A stretch of DNA of 64,000 nt from Glandiceps talaboti (Eukaryota > Hemichordata > Enteropneusta > Spengelidae). Positions 12,690-26,159 of this stretch are shown here, piece after piece. The stretch's first letter is position 1. Each line of letters starts with the position of its first letter. The stretch is from assembly GCF_964340395.1 (NCBI RefSeq), contig NC_135552.1, positions 18,022,181 to 18,086,180 of the forward strand. The letters run 5' to 3'. Under the pieces are notes generated by a model. The model was not told where the DNA came from. It saw only the letters and a list, made by a program, of their open reading frames with translations, and did not search any database. A program made the position numbers and the translations under genes.

Positions 12690-12835
12690 CCAATTTGACA
12701 TGCTGGAGGTTTTAATCAATCAAACAAAAAAAACAACAACAAAGTAACTTACAAATTGTATATTTCAATCATGAAAATAGAATAATTTACGAAATATGAA
12801 ATGATATGTAATAACTTAAGATGATATCAGGGATA

Positions 12836-13240
12836 CTATAATGTACACATATTTGCCATGAGGTGTAATGTACACATGCTTGTCATGAGGAATACAGCAT
12901 ACCATAATGTACACATACTTGTAATGAGGTATACTGCATGCTGTAATGTACACATGTTTGTCATGAGGTATACAACATACTGTAATGTACACATACTTGT
13001 CATGAGGTATACTGCATACTGTAATGTACACATACTTGTCATGAGGTATACTTAATACTGTAATGTACACATACTTGTCATGAGGTATACTTAATACTGT
13101 AATGTACACATGCTTGTCATGAGGTATGCTGCATACTGTAATGTACACATACCTGTAATGTACACATGTCATGAGGTATACTGCATACTAATGTTCATGT
13201 ACTCGTCATGACGTATACAGCATACTGTAATGTACACAAA
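12836..13240. repeat. 39-bp minisatellite after the lectin-EAR gene
   Basis: About ten units of TCATGAGGTATACTGCATAC plus TGTAATGTACACATACTTG start 147 bp after the stop codon, so the array may lie in the 3'UTR. The 39-bp period keeps frames open on both strands. Confidence 0.9.
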
Positions 13241-16200
13241 GGGCCAACTTTTCATGGGGCATGGTGTCAAATATTCATGTTATGATATATTCAATTTGTT
13301 GTTATGGTGATGGGTTCATGTATGTTTCATTAAATCTAAAGAATCTAGACTTGGCAGTTAATGAGCAACATTCACGTATTTTGACTGGGTACTGTTTAAG
13401 TGTCAGGGGAGGGGGCAACTTTGTGGAGAATGATACGGGGAAGCTCCTATGAGACCTCCAAACCCAAACCCACACATAACAAAAAGGAGATCCTTTCTCA
13501 AATATGCCAATTGCATCACATAAAATAGATACTATACGGGTGTACAATACATGCAGGCGGCAGTTCGTATGATGAAATAGATAAAATTTGATCAAAATAA
13601 TAGTTTTTGAGAAATAAAATATCAATTGTAAGAATTATTTTGAAAATTTGAAAATTACACAAATGTTCTGGGCGAAAATTAAAGCAAAATCTACAGGTCC
13701 AGTTGGGCAGGGGACAAGAAAAGACCATCCCTTTCCAGCAGACTCTCCCCGTATGGCCGTCTATGGGAGTTGCCCCCCCCCCCCCCCAACCTTGTTACTT
13801 AACATCCGGGTAGCTGTATCTGAAATCATAGCTTCATAACATTTGTTCGTGTTATGTACTAATTTATGTTATTGTACTCGCAGAAGAATTTCCAATCACC
13901 CAGTGATCAAGCACCATTAACATCTCTCAATTTTACATTGTTTTGACAAATAGATCTCGAAATTGTTTAGTTTTAAAATATACAGTACTATCAACTACTA
14001 GCAAACAGGTCAATCAGATAATTGGAATTATTGACCTGTTTCTAGTTAAGGTTTGGTTTATTACAAAAACGCACGAAAAAAACTAGCGAACACGTTACAG
14101 CCACTAATGATGTTGAATGCAAGTTAAGATAAGATAAGTTAAGATATGAAGTGTTCTGTTGTTCATTTGTCATTAAACTTTGTCTCTGCAACATATATAT
14201 ATATATCATTATGAACTATCATTTATGTATTTCTATATCCTTAGTATGTCCTGTAATATCATATACAATTTCAACTATCGCTATCAAGTATTCAATAAAT
14301 GAATGAAAAGTTAACTTTGTTTATTTGATTATTTTAGCCATTGGCTATACCATGACTTTTGTACGACTTGAAATCATATTGTCATTATTCGATGCAATTA
14401 TCAAGTCGTTGTTAGATGGTCGTGTCTTCCTGCTTGTAATGATGTCCTTAAAAATTTTGCCATATTCACCGAAGATACAAAAAAGTACAAACATTTCCAT
14501 GTTACGTCGTTAGATGGCACTTTCATAAGGATGTGTAGTATGTAAGAAATAACAGAAATTTCGAGTGATAACTTCTTAATGAGGCCTTGAACACGGTTCC
14601 ATCGTTGCATAGTCTGCCATAGATACAGGGTGAACCTGTTCACTTTACGGATTTAGGGATTGGTTTTTTTTTTTTTACAAAACAACTCTCCAACATCTGA
14701 TTTTAATAAAATCAGTTCCTAAACTTTTGTATTTTACTGTAAGGTGAACCTTGGCTGATTCCCGGTGTATATTATACCCTGGCCATTTTATGCCAAGATT
14801 CCTTACCTAAGCCTTTCATTACTGCACGGATATGATATTTATAATACCTTAAATTCCTTCACATTTCACCCAGGGATCTAAGAACCTTCACCCTGGCGTC
14901 AATTCTTCGTTACTGATTTTCGTTGCGAATACATACAATCAATATAACTTCTTGAGAAATGTTTCCCTCTGATTTAGTACAAAGAGAGTGGTATATATTT
15001 CATGATTCTGAGACTGAGATCGTGTATTCTAAATGTAACTTGTAACTGCACTACGAAAAATTTAATCTTCCAACTTCAAATAAAACTACAAATTGAAAAC
15101 AAAAATTGAAATCTGATTTCACTATAGTTGATTATAATTCAGCGAGAGGTAAGCTAACAAAATAGTCAAATCGGATATTCGGAAATTCTTGTGAACCTTG
15201 TTTTTTCGTCGGCTGTGTTGACGAACACTTGCCAAACGGTGGATCTGATCTGATTTGTCAATATCAACAGAGTAATAAGATTTATTCTGACGAAGAGCTT
15301 ACCAATTAATTTTGCTGTGATGAAAGCTCACACATCAATAGTTTCGTCAAACCTCTAACATTTATCACAAGTGCGTATATTAGAAATTTGTACACAGGGA
15401 ACGTAAATTAGACTTAATCGAATAATTGCTTGACTTTCAAAGCGGAATGATGAAGTGGACAACAGCTGGAATGAGGAATACACCGTGCTAGATTGAATAT
15501 GATTTAGATACGTGATACAGGAAATTACTCATTTTTATACAATAGTGGTGAGATATATTTCATATTTTCTACGTCAATGGTTGATAAAATGAATTGTTAA
15601 TGTGATAGCGGTCTTTTATTCACTTTACTACATACCATATGGTAACAGCAATCACTGAATGACAACCAACAATCTTTGTTACATTGTATTATGCTGCGTG
15701 GCAAGCACTATTGGATGTTTCTACTGTTTCCTACGTTGTCGTGGAGATCGCTCCCAATACTGTGAAGCGAGTAAATTAAATGTCGATAACAGTAACCAAT
15801 ACATATTCCACTTTTTAAAGTTATTATTCCCCTCCCTTTGGAGAACCCCCCCCCCCCCAAATACCAGACGAATGCAAAAACGAGACTTAACCACCGCGAA
15901 ATTTGCTTTTAAAAAAAAAGTATTTGAAACTTCACCTGTAGTGAAGAAGTGTAGAAAAAGAGAAAATATGAATCTCAAAGCATAGGCCTATGCTCAAAGT
16001 ATGTTTCGCAGAATGTGTCGTTTTTGCCTCTGAAGAGCCAGGAACTTAGCCCGAATCATAATCGTTTTATCGTTCACATCACCAAATACATTACAACAAG
16101 TGCAATGACTAGATTTGGGCAGTGGATTCATTCGATATATTACCTGGTCTAAAATATAAAGTGGAATATAACTCTAATTCCAGCTTAGACGTTGCATGAA

Positions 16201-16526
16201 AAGTATTCAACTGGATAATCCTACGGAGTATAAATACTGCTTGAACTTACTGACTAAGTTTTCAATGGAGGATATCAATTGTTGGTACTAGCCTAAACAT
16301 ATCTATTTTGAATACACTGTCAGACTATCTGTTACTACAAATTATCTTGTCAAGTTTGAGATTGGCTCCTATGTTTGGATTTAGTTCAGCTAAATCTTTC
16401 GATATATTTTTCCTTCATGATTATATCCATGGTATGTATGTATGTATGTATGTATGTATGTATGTATGTATGTATGTATGTATGTATGTATGTATGTATG
16501 CCTGCCTGCCTGCCTGCCTGCCTACC

Positions 16527-16576
<50 letters not shown>

Positions 16577-18690
16577 ACTGTCTGTCTGTCTCTCTGTGTG
16601 TATGTATGTGTGTGTATGTATGTATGTATGTATGTATGTATGTATGTATGTATGTATGTATGAATTTATGTATGTATGTATGTATGTATGTATGTATGTA
16701 TGTATGTATGTATGTATGTATGTATGTATGTATGTATGTATGTATGTATGTATGTATGTATGGTTTCTTTTATTAATGAGAAATATTGAAATGAAACCGT
16801 TGTTATCAGGAAGCAAACTCAGACCAATCATATACAGTGCGTATATTCAAACATATATTTACTATGCATGTTTTTGTAGTCTGGTATTCTTTAATACTTT
16901 AATAACTTTATGGCGTTGCACATTTTAACATTAGAGGAGAATGTTATCGAAAATATACTTTAGAAAATGAATGAATGAATGAATGGATGGATGAATGAAT
17001 GAGTGAGTGAGTGAGTGAGTGAGTGAGTGAATGAATGAATGCATGCATGCATGAATGAATCTTAAGAAGTCTTCCAGATATTTGTTGATAGACACATGCC
17101 AAACTGATAAACATATTAATTAATTAAGTAAGTAAGTAATTGATTAATCTTCTTTGGGGAAATTGGTACCAGTTTTGCTACTGTGACATACATTGTGATA
17201 TTCCTAGATACTTTGACTGTTGTCTCTTACCCTTTATTATATTATATGTTCTAGTATGTCAAATGTTATTCTCTATGTTCAAGATGTTTGTTTTCGTAAG
17301 AGGGTAGAGATCGACAAACTACTAAGAGCAATTGAGTGTCATATTATTGAAATGGTTAGATCTCCGTGATTTAAAGGATCTAATGTATAGTACCTGTGGT
17401 TCCAAGAAGTGGATCTATGGTTTCAATAACTTTGATGGTCTAATTCGTAAACTCTCTGTAGTTGTAAAGTTTAAATATATCCATGAAGAATATACACAGC
17501 TATTTTTTTTACGTAATAACATATATTACATCCTTACAAGAACCATACTCACAATGTATACGGGAAGGCATGACTATCACAAAAAGAAACGCAAAACTAC
17601 TTTTAATATCATCGTTGGAGTTAATAGATTATTTCAAAACAAAAATTAAATTTCAACATGACAATTTGTATTATGCATGAAGTCAACTCGTGTGTAAGAA
17701 AGTTGTTAGTTAGTTTGTTGAGTATTATCTCTTTCAATATCATGAGGAAGTCAGCCCCATTGTAACGATAACGTCGTTAATATCGCAGAGGTCAGATGTC
17801 AAAAAAGTAATTTGTTCAACCATATTTGACAAAAAATGACAAAATAAAAGTAATAATTCTAAGCAAATCAGTTAGCTAAATAAACTAGAAAGATAGACTA
17901 TAAAACCATGTGGTGGTCATAAATCGACACAACACTGTACAAACATTGGTCTGGAGTGATTGTATATTCAGAAGTATTGGTATATCTAGTAAGCTATAAG
18001 ATACATCATCGAAAGTATAGCCGGCCTGGTTCGTCGTATTGGACTGTCTCTCTGGGCATTATATGGTAAGAGAAATACTTTGTGTACTTACATATTTTTA
18101 CAAAAGGTTGAAAGAGATTGCAAGTTATGAATTCTGGTAAAACTTCCGATTCAAGCAACTTAAGAACGTATTAAAATTTACAAAAAACATTAATAACAAC
18201 AATTGTGGCTTGCAATCTCTAGAAAATTTCACAATTTTTTCAATGTTTTAAATTGCTACTTATTTGTTCTTAACAATGAAGTTTAGACATATATTCTACT
18301 TTCTACCACCGCTTTACAACCCCTCTCGCCTTGTTGAAATTTACCATGCTATACCAACTTTCTACCCCTTTCCTTCAGTTGACGTTCGTCCTGTTGTAAA
18401 TTCCCACCCCTCACTCAAATGAAGTACGTCTTCTCGTATACGTATACGCACTCACTCGTACAACCCCACTCCTCTGAGTTCCCTATCGTTACACTACCAT
18501 GAACACAGGCCAGTCTGGCACCAGGGGTAAATACATAATTTCTCACTGGATGAAGAATTAGGGCTGTTTCAAGTATATTACTACACAATACTAAACTTAG
18601 AACACAAAATATTCATAATTTGCGCGATCTTTAATAATGACTTAGATATTCAAAATATTTATGATTTGTTTCATATTATCTCTACATTTT
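13241..18690. other. Intergenic spacer rich in simple repeats
   Basis: No supported gene. It contains a short perfect hairpin around AACAGGTCAAT...ATTGACCTGTT (about 14005-14043), large TATG/CCTG/TCTG microsatellites (16434-16762) and a GAAT/GAGT tract (16969-17060). An open frame at 17332-17649 matches no family I know and has no coding context. Confidence 0.5.
16434..16762. repeat. Compound (TATG)n-(CCTG)n-(TCTG)n-(TATG)n microsatellite
   Basis: Over 300 bp of tetranucleotide repeats changing type by single-base steps, which suggests one ancestral tract that diversified by slippage. Confidence 0.95.
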
Positions 18691-18708
18691 TCCACAGAGA
18701 AAACAATT

Positions 18709-20375
18709 ATGTTAAGGTATGTGTTATCATGTGTCCTATTCCTTGTCGTAACCATAGAGACTAGTGCGTATCACCACCAGCTTGGACACAAGGTAAGTCG
18801 TACACGATTCTTGGTATTAAGTTGTTTACAATCGAAGCACACAGTGTTTCTATTCTTTCCACATATTTCGCTATCGTTGACAACAACGTTCTGGTTCTGT
18901 TTTGCAAATCTAAACTGTGCTTTTTAAAGGTTGAAAACTGAAAGATAATATTTAAAGAAATTTAAATGACACTTGTTGCACAATAGGTTTTGTGAAGAGA
19001 GAAAGATAAAGAGAGAGAATCTTCCGGAAATCAAAAGCTGAAAACTTTCAGTGTTGTTAACTGTCTGTCAGTGCTTTCAATTCAAAGTAACACAGATATG
19101 ATTTGATGTATAGATTTATCTAAACTGGGTACACTCTGGTCTAACGTTGTTTTCAGTCAATAATTTGCTAAACAAGGGAAAGGCCTGAGCTGGCCATATA
19201 CTATGTGATGTTTCCTTCAATATATACTCACAGGGAGAAGGATGCATGTATGCGAAGATTGGCACAATTCTTTTTTTTTAGTCTTTTTATGTTCAATAAA
19301 AAGGTGATATAAATGTTGAGTACATAAATGCTCAATACATGTCTTTAGGTGTTATTAGCTAAATTTCAAAGAAGTGTACAGAAGGTGATAATTTCTCTGC
19401 CATACATCTACCCATTCTGCAAACATTCGCTGTTTAGCTTCTAGAAAGAAAGAGGACCCGACCCTCCTTACACCATAGACGGCGGTGGAGACTCATTTCC
19501 AAATACAGTAAAATGTAGTATATTAATTTTAATTCCGATAAAATAACTATTAGTAAGTGAAATTAACATCTATTGTGATCTATTGTGGGTTTTTCTTTTC
19601 TCATACTTTTTTGATATTTTGCTGATACAACTGCACTATTTCAGAAACCTTAGAAAACAATTGTTGTTATGCAGTATAGTCTCTAATAAAGTGAAGGTTT
19701 TTGAAAGAGATAACCAAAACTTGAAGATTAAGATGTAAAATATATCACATTTGTTAATAAGATAAAAGTCCAAAAGAGATCAGACGATAGATCAGAAGGT
19801 GTTTCAATGAAAATTGAGTATGACTATATGCGATAAAACAATTGCTGTGCTGTGATTCCAAATACGAATCTTCCAAAATGGGAGAAGACTGTGTTGACTT
19901 TATTGCATGTCTTTGCATTTTTTGGGTGATGGCAATCTTTATATTTGCAATTCTATAACTTTCATGCTATCAAATTACGCAAACAAATTTAGTTTAGATA
20001 GGGAGAAAAGTCGGGAGGCGTGGTAAGCCAATCATCGCATTAAAATGTGGTTTGCGGGTCATCGATCACATTGATAGTGGTAAATTCTCATTTCAATTAT
20101 CTGTTAGGTAAGAGTAAGGAGATCAGAAACTGTGATTGATATGGACGGACAAGAATGGCTGTGTGACTTAACAATCTGGGAAGGATCTTTACCAAACTGC
20201 ATCTCACCACCTAGTTGTGACATTTGTTCTGCTTTCGGACCAACCATTATTTGTCTGAATTTTGATCTTTGTGGTGACTCCGAGTGCTGTTCGACTGGAA
20301 TGAAAACACAGTGTGGTGCAGGGTGTGGTAAGTGACATGCATGTTTTACCTTCCGTAAAAGAAGGTTATGTTATA

Positions 20376-20440
<65 letters not shown>

Positions 20441-23400
20441 GTGGACACTATATCTCCAAAAAAACCTACTGTACAGTTTGTAGTGAAATTTGTTACATAT
20501 GGTAATGGCGGAAACTTATTAGATTTTGTTAAACATCCAATGAATAGTAATTAGTCATTTGCATAATTAAGTTTTTAGTAATTAAGCTATATCTAATGAA
20601 AGCAAACTTTAAATTACACATCATTTGCTACATACATAACAAAGCACAACTGTCCTATAAAGTCTACTGGAATTTTAGTTTTAATAACTTATTTGCATAA
20701 TTAATGAATTTCGTTAATTAGGCTATATCTTAAGAATGCAAGCTTTAAATTTTGTACAATTTGGTACATACATTGATTATAACTAAGTGTACACGGTGAT
20801 TATAGTTTTTGATCATAAAGAGTCATTTACATAATTAATGAGTTGTGATAATTAGGCAATATCTTACAATGCAAGCTTCAAAGTTCATAGAGTCTGGTAC
20901 AACAAATATCAACCATAACAAAGCGCACATGTGCTATAAAGCTTGTTGATCTAACTGTTAAATTTAGTGAGTACTTTGCATAATTTCGATAATTAGGCAA
21001 TACCTTAGGAATATAAGCTTTCAATTTCACATTATCTGGTACATACAATGACGATAACAAAGCACGTGTATTTGATGTGGTTGTTTGATGTAGTTTATAA
21101 TTATGATGTGTAATTTACATAAATAATTATTTATGATAATTAGGCAATATCTCTAGAGCCAAGCTTTGAATTTCAGATATCTTAATTATGCAACCTTCAT
21201 ATTATTAATTTTCCAATTAAGGGGTACATCATGTATGATAGCTATATTGCTCAGCATTTTGCATTCCAACAATGTGTGTAGGAACAAAAGTCTATGGTTT
21301 TTGCCCTTAAGTGAGGCATTCAGTTTATATCTGGTCTTGAATAATTTCCTTTGCATTAAAGTTGGAACTGGTACGAGAATATTATTCTATTATCACTTAC
21401 TTTGAAATCACCTAGATGACAGGGAATGAAACATCGGTTACTATAATTAACACACGTTGTGATTTGTACACCACCTAAAATCGCACAAGAAGATCCTAGT
21501 TAACAGTAAAGCTAATAACGTGGACTTAAAACCTCTTGATTCATAAGAAAGGGATTAAGAAAGGGATTATAACACATGACTCTGTTGTTATTTCTACCAG
21601 AACCAGTGGACCACTGTGATCCAAATCCTTGTCAGAATGGGGGAACATGTACGAATTTACCATCTAGTTATACTTGCGAATGCGAAGCACACTATACAGG
21701 GGATAATTGCGAATCACGTAAGTATATCACTTTTGACATATAAGTTAAATCAGGATATGAGATTACATTCAAGACTGTTGGGGCCAACTAGACGTATTAC
21801 GATGACATGTTACAGAGAATATCAAATCCTTAGTTTTAACATTTCAAAGACTCTGAACATTAACAATTCTACATTTTAAGTTCAACTTTAGATAGTCTTG
21901 TATAGCAACAGTACTATACAAAACGTTTTCGTTGTTTAATAAATTCATTAATATTTCGTTATTTGAAAATGAATGCATTAACGTATAATATGTACTAAAT
22001 AAGTGTTAGTATCATGTTTATTCATTTGTCATTCAGAATTCATTTGTCAGTACATTAGAGTTAACATTTAAAATGTACACTGCATAACTTTATGTGGTGT
22101 AGGTTGGGGAAGGGGTTTGACTGGCTTTGGAACAAATATCGAGTGTCATTACATGATGTCGTTATAGCACATGACTCTGTTGTTATTTCTACCAGAACCA
22201 GTGGACCACTGTGATCCAAATCCTTGTCAGAATGGGGGAACATGTACGAATTTACCAGCTAGTTATACTTGCGAATGCGAAGCAGGCTATACAGGGGATA
22301 ATTGCGAACGTAAGTATATCAGTTTTGACATATAAGTTAAAACAGGACATGAGATTACATTCAAGACTGTTGGGGCCAACTAGACGTATCATGATGACAT
22401 GTTACAGAGAATATCAAATCCGTAGTTTAACATTTCAAAGACTCTTAACACTAACAATTCTACATTTTAAGTTCAACTTTAGATAGTCTTCACCTCAAAT
22501 TATTAGCGATCAATCAATGTAGGTCATTGAAGTTGGACTTACCATCACATGCTAACCCGTCCGCATTCAGTGTATAGCCAGTACCACAGGAACAGGTGAA
22601 CGACCCTGCATCGTTTGTACATGTTTAACGTTTTCGTTGGTTATTAAATTTATTAACATTTCGTTATTTCTTTTTTCCAGAATTATCCGACCCTTGCTCC
22701 TCCAATCCATGTTTGAATGGTGGAATTTGTACTAGCCAAACTGATAGCTTTACATGTTCTTGTCCACCTCATTTCACAGGAAATAACTGTGAAATAGGTA
22801 AGTAACTTCTACTGACCAATCTTGATAGCTTCTCATGTTCTTGTCCACCTGGCTTCACACGAAATAGCTGTAAGTAACTAGCAACTGAAATATTTACAAC
22901 TTGTACTAGCCAATCAGATAGCTACTCCTATGGTGGTCGAGACGATCGATGATATCATCAGCGCACCAAGATCTAAAACGTTAACATTATTACTTCTCCC
23001 ATTCAATTCTTCTGCGTCCTTTTTGAGTTTATCCACTGTCTCTCAATGATGTGTATTGTTGGCTCAGTTGAGTGCAAGTCTGAGTAACTTTGCCTTTGAC
23101 TTTGTCATGACTCTGAGTTCCAAGAGTTCTTACCTTGTTTCCATTCCTTTAATTAGTATGTCCTTTTCTTGCCCGGGATTCAATAATAATATTATTACAT
23201 GTAAGCAATTTACAGTTTTTGTGCAATAACCCTAAAACTTGTGTATGTTGTCAATCACTTAATACACAAACTATTATGTCTCAATCCATATGGTGATATA
23301 CAGGGCCGTAGGATGGGACAGCTCAGATATTCGCATCAAGAAACTGGTGTCATGTCAAATATGTTCTCAGAATTAGGTTTAGAACATAAATTCGTCATCT

Positions 23401-24466
23401 TGGAACTAGTAACTAGTGAAGAAGCAAAGAAACGTCCGTGCCAACAAATGGAATCATAAATAATTACAAAACCTAAGTTGAGAACATATATTATTTTTAA
23501 AAAGACTTATGGAAAATATGGGGGTGGGGGTGTTCTGCGCGCTAATCTTTAGTCATAATCTCATATGTACATGATAAATCACGTCATTTACATGTAATGA
23601 CACATTTCCCATTAACGCCACAAACTATCTCCACGAGACTTTAACACCATCTCATGTGACAACTATTTTATTTAATTTTGTATACTTTGTGTCTTGTAAA
23701 CCAGAGGGCTGGATGTGACTAATTCTTTGTAACCTGTACCACAGACAAGTAACAATCTTGTCTGTGCCTGTACTAAGAACTGTATTTATAATTAGATAAG
23801 TCTACACATGATACTTTAATAAACACTATTCATGTACTTAATACTCCTCTCCCCATCAAATGACGTTTGCACAACTATGTACTCCATCTCTGTACAAGTG
23901 AAAGTTTCAGCCAAGATATTGACAACTTTATTACAAGCATGTCTTCTTTGCTTATAGCATTGCGTCTGACAATATGCAAGATATACCGTGCATCAACGAC
24001 CAGTGCAACATGGACAGCAGCACGTGATACATGTACTAACCAGGTAGCGAATGGACAGCTAGCCACGATCAAGTCGTCAGCTCAACAGCAGTTATTGAGT
24101 GCCAATCTGATCAACTCTGGCACCTACTGGTTTGGAGCAAATGATCGTACTGAAGAGGGTATATGGTTTTATACCGATAATTCTAAGGTGTGTTTCAATC
24201 TGTGGCCAAGTTCTCCACCTGCGAATGACAACAGTGACTGTGCAGTCCTGGGATGGTAAATATACAATCTATTCTGTTTTAAAGTGTGGTAAATTGTGCT
24301 AATGCTGGAGTGGGGTACTTTTGGCAATGAACACAAGGAGTGGGAAGGGGGCTTCCTTGGTATATATATATATATATATATATATATACCCGGTATGTGT
24401 GTGTGTATGTATGTATGTATGTATGTATGCATGCATGTGTATGTATAATGTATGTATGTATGTATG

Positions 24467-24500
<34 letters not shown>

Positions 24501-24678
24501 TGTATGTATGCATGCATGTGCAATGTCAAATAATACAATTTGTTATCTGTTAGGTCAAGAATACATTTAACCATGTTTTAAAAATGTTTGTTCCAGGGTG
24601 TCTAATAGTGCTACTTGGACTGATGATGACTGTCTGAATACCAGACAATTTATCTGTCAGGAAATAATCCATGTGTGA
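18709..24678 (+). CDS. Secreted signal peptide / Cys-rich / 3x EGF / C-type lectin protein
   Basis: Coding exons: 18709-18792, 20108-20327, 21601-21717, 22196-22309, 22681-22797, 23958-24255, 24597-24678 (TGA); about 343 residues. The ATG at 18709 follows an acceptor at 18697, so a 5'UTR exon lies upstream. [20 protein letters not shown] is a clear signal peptide. Next is a Cys-rich segment with about ten cysteines ([31 protein letters not shown]). Three EGF domains follow, of the plain CxxxPCxNGGxC type. The lectin domain has [30 protein letters not shown] and RQFICQ. EGF boundaries are all phase 1. EGF1 and EGF2 are near-identical tandem copies; EGF1 has one extra codon at its 3' end. A secreted lectin, perhaps in adhesion or innate recognition, is inferred; its sugar is not predictable. 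Confidence 0.85.
20377..20437. repeat. (TCTG)n microsatellite heading a tandem array
   Basis: About 15 TGTC units directly precede the 135-147-bp degenerate repeats at 20520-21200. Confidence 0.95.
20520..21200. repeat. Degenerate 135-147-bp tandem repeat (5 units)
   Basis: The phrase AATTAGGCAATATCT or a close variant recurs at about 20581, 20716, 20851, 20991 and 21138. Each is followed by an AAGCTTTNAATTT phrase, a TGGTACATACA phrase and a (TTTG/TTTA)CATAATTAATGA phrase. It lies in the intron before EGF1. Confidence 0.75.
21571..22485. repeat. Tandem duplication carrying EGF exons 1 and 2
   Basis: About 21571-21895 and 22166-22485 are nearly identical, covering the end of an intron, a whole EGF exon and about 170 bp of the next intron. 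Similarity resumes upstream of EGF3 (around TAACGTTTTCGTTG, 21920-21970 against 22625-22675). This is a recent exon duplication by unequal exchange. Confidence 0.9.
22543..22621 (-). pseudogene. Antisense EGF exon fragment inside an EGF-gene intron
   Basis: On the minus strand this reads [20 protein letters not shown] then DGLACD and ends in a consensus donor (G|GTAAGT, donor at 22541-22542). That is the C-terminal two thirds of a calcium-binding-type EGF domain with its cysteine spacing intact. It differs in type from the three plain EGFs of the host gene. The matching place in the first tandem copy lacks it, so it was inserted into or replaced part of the second copy. Confidence 0.7.
22812..22877 (+). 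pseudogene. Decayed partial copy of EGF3 exon
   Basis: Directly after the EGF3 exon, the DNA reads [18 protein letters not shown] and then a GTAAGT donor, matching [17 protein letters not shown] of EGF3. The 5' half is missing. A further scrap (ACTTGTACTAGCCAATCAGA) lies at 22898-22917. These look like remnants of tandem duplication. Confidence 0.65.
24360..24515. repeat. (TA)n / (GTAT)n microsatellite
   Basis: Fourteen TA units followed by GT and GTAT tetranucleotides in the intron that splits the lectin domain. Confidence 0.95.
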
Positions 24679-24911
24679 TGTAAACAACTCATACAATCCT
24701 TCTCCTTACAATGACAATACTGAACTGAATTCTTAAACAATGTTGTCACTACAATCGTAGTAAACACACAATATCTGTAATATCATATTCATTGATTATA
24801 TGGTGATTGTTACATTTGATTTGTACATCATCAAACACGATCTACTTCCTTAGCAGCTGGAACAATACTCATATAAATTGAAGTGTACTATCATTTGAAG
24901 TAAAATAATGT

Positions 24912-24917
24912 AATAAA
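24912..24917 (+). terminator. Polyadenylation signal candidate of the lectin gene
   Basis: AATAAA lies 234 bp after the stop codon, the best-placed hexamer before the convergent PKMYT1 3' end. Confidence 0.5.
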
Positions 24918-25518
24918 ATAATTTGAGATATTCACTAAAGTTGTCCTGTACATTTTATAATGTAGTTACAGTGTGAATTACTTATACTTTATATACTATC
25001 TAAATCAAATCAAAAGCAAGGAAACAATTGCATAGCATATTACAGTTTCTGAGAAGCTTAATGTGATCAACTCCCCCCCCCCAACAGACTGATATGCATT
25101 AACCTTTTAATGCCCGACACCCTATATTTACCGAAGCAAAGTTATTGAAGTTATTGCTCATTATAGTAATACACCTCATGCATGCATCAGCTTGAATGAA
25201 ATTGGTTTGTGTATGCAGTTTTTCCAAAAAACTGGAAATGGAGACAGTCAGAGCCACAGAATTCAAAAAGTCCCCCCAAGAAGTCTTCACTGGGGCTAAA
25301 ATGTCTGATGATTTATCCTACATACAATTCTGAAATATTAGACAGGATAACTTCATGCAACCCCCCCCCCCCCCGAGAGGTATTTCTTTTCTACATTTTT
25401 ATCTACATGTACTACCAAGATGCAGACATAACAAACACGTTCTAACAATGGGCAGTATATTGAAAACGAAACAAAAAAAAAATACACAACACACTTGTAT
25501 GTGCAAGCATCACTCACT

Positions 25519-25524
25519 TTTATT
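25519..25524 (-). terminator. Possible polyadenylation signal of PKMYT1
   Basis: AATAAA on the minus strand about 640 bp past the PKMYT1 stop codon. A closer hexamer near 25858 is also possible. Confidence 0.3.
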
Positions 25525-26159
25525 TGACAGCTTCACTTCTATCATTTTAGAAATGAGTAAAAAAGACTTGATAGAATCATTCACATTCATCAAATAAATG
25601 TTAGAACTAAGTATAAATCCTATCACATGTGTAAGGCAACATGTAAAGTTCAAATCAATACTTTGAACACTTGTAAGTTCCTTATAAGGCAAAACTTTCA
25701 ACAGGCCTTATCGTAAGAAATTTCAATAATATATATCTTACTTGTTGGCATACATGATTTCTTAACATAACTAAATTGTAAATATACGAATACAAAACAT
25801 CTGGCAGGTTTCCTTGCAAAGGCTAACTGGTTGAAGTCAGAAGAAATGGTAAAAAAATTTATTGAAATGAGATGAAAACTTACAAAACTTGCTTTCTATA
25901 ATACTGTACCGTATTCAACAGTATTCATGACTTTTTATCAGTTTAATATCACAAAAAAATTATACATCACAAACTGAAACGTCACTTGTGTATCAGGACA
26001 TTGTTGTACAAAATTTAAAATACTGAAGTTAGCTAATATACTATTGATATTGATAAAGGGCAGTGTGATTCAGCAAAGCATGAATTGCAAACATGATAAA
26101 AATATATGGAGATATTAGGATAATGCTGTTTATATGGGTAAAATATATGAACTAGTCAA

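Noticed and set aside
17332-17649. 105-codon open frame in the spacer
   Set aside because: Composition is like the AT-rich spacer, it has no homology I recognise, and it is unsupported by splice sites or promoter.
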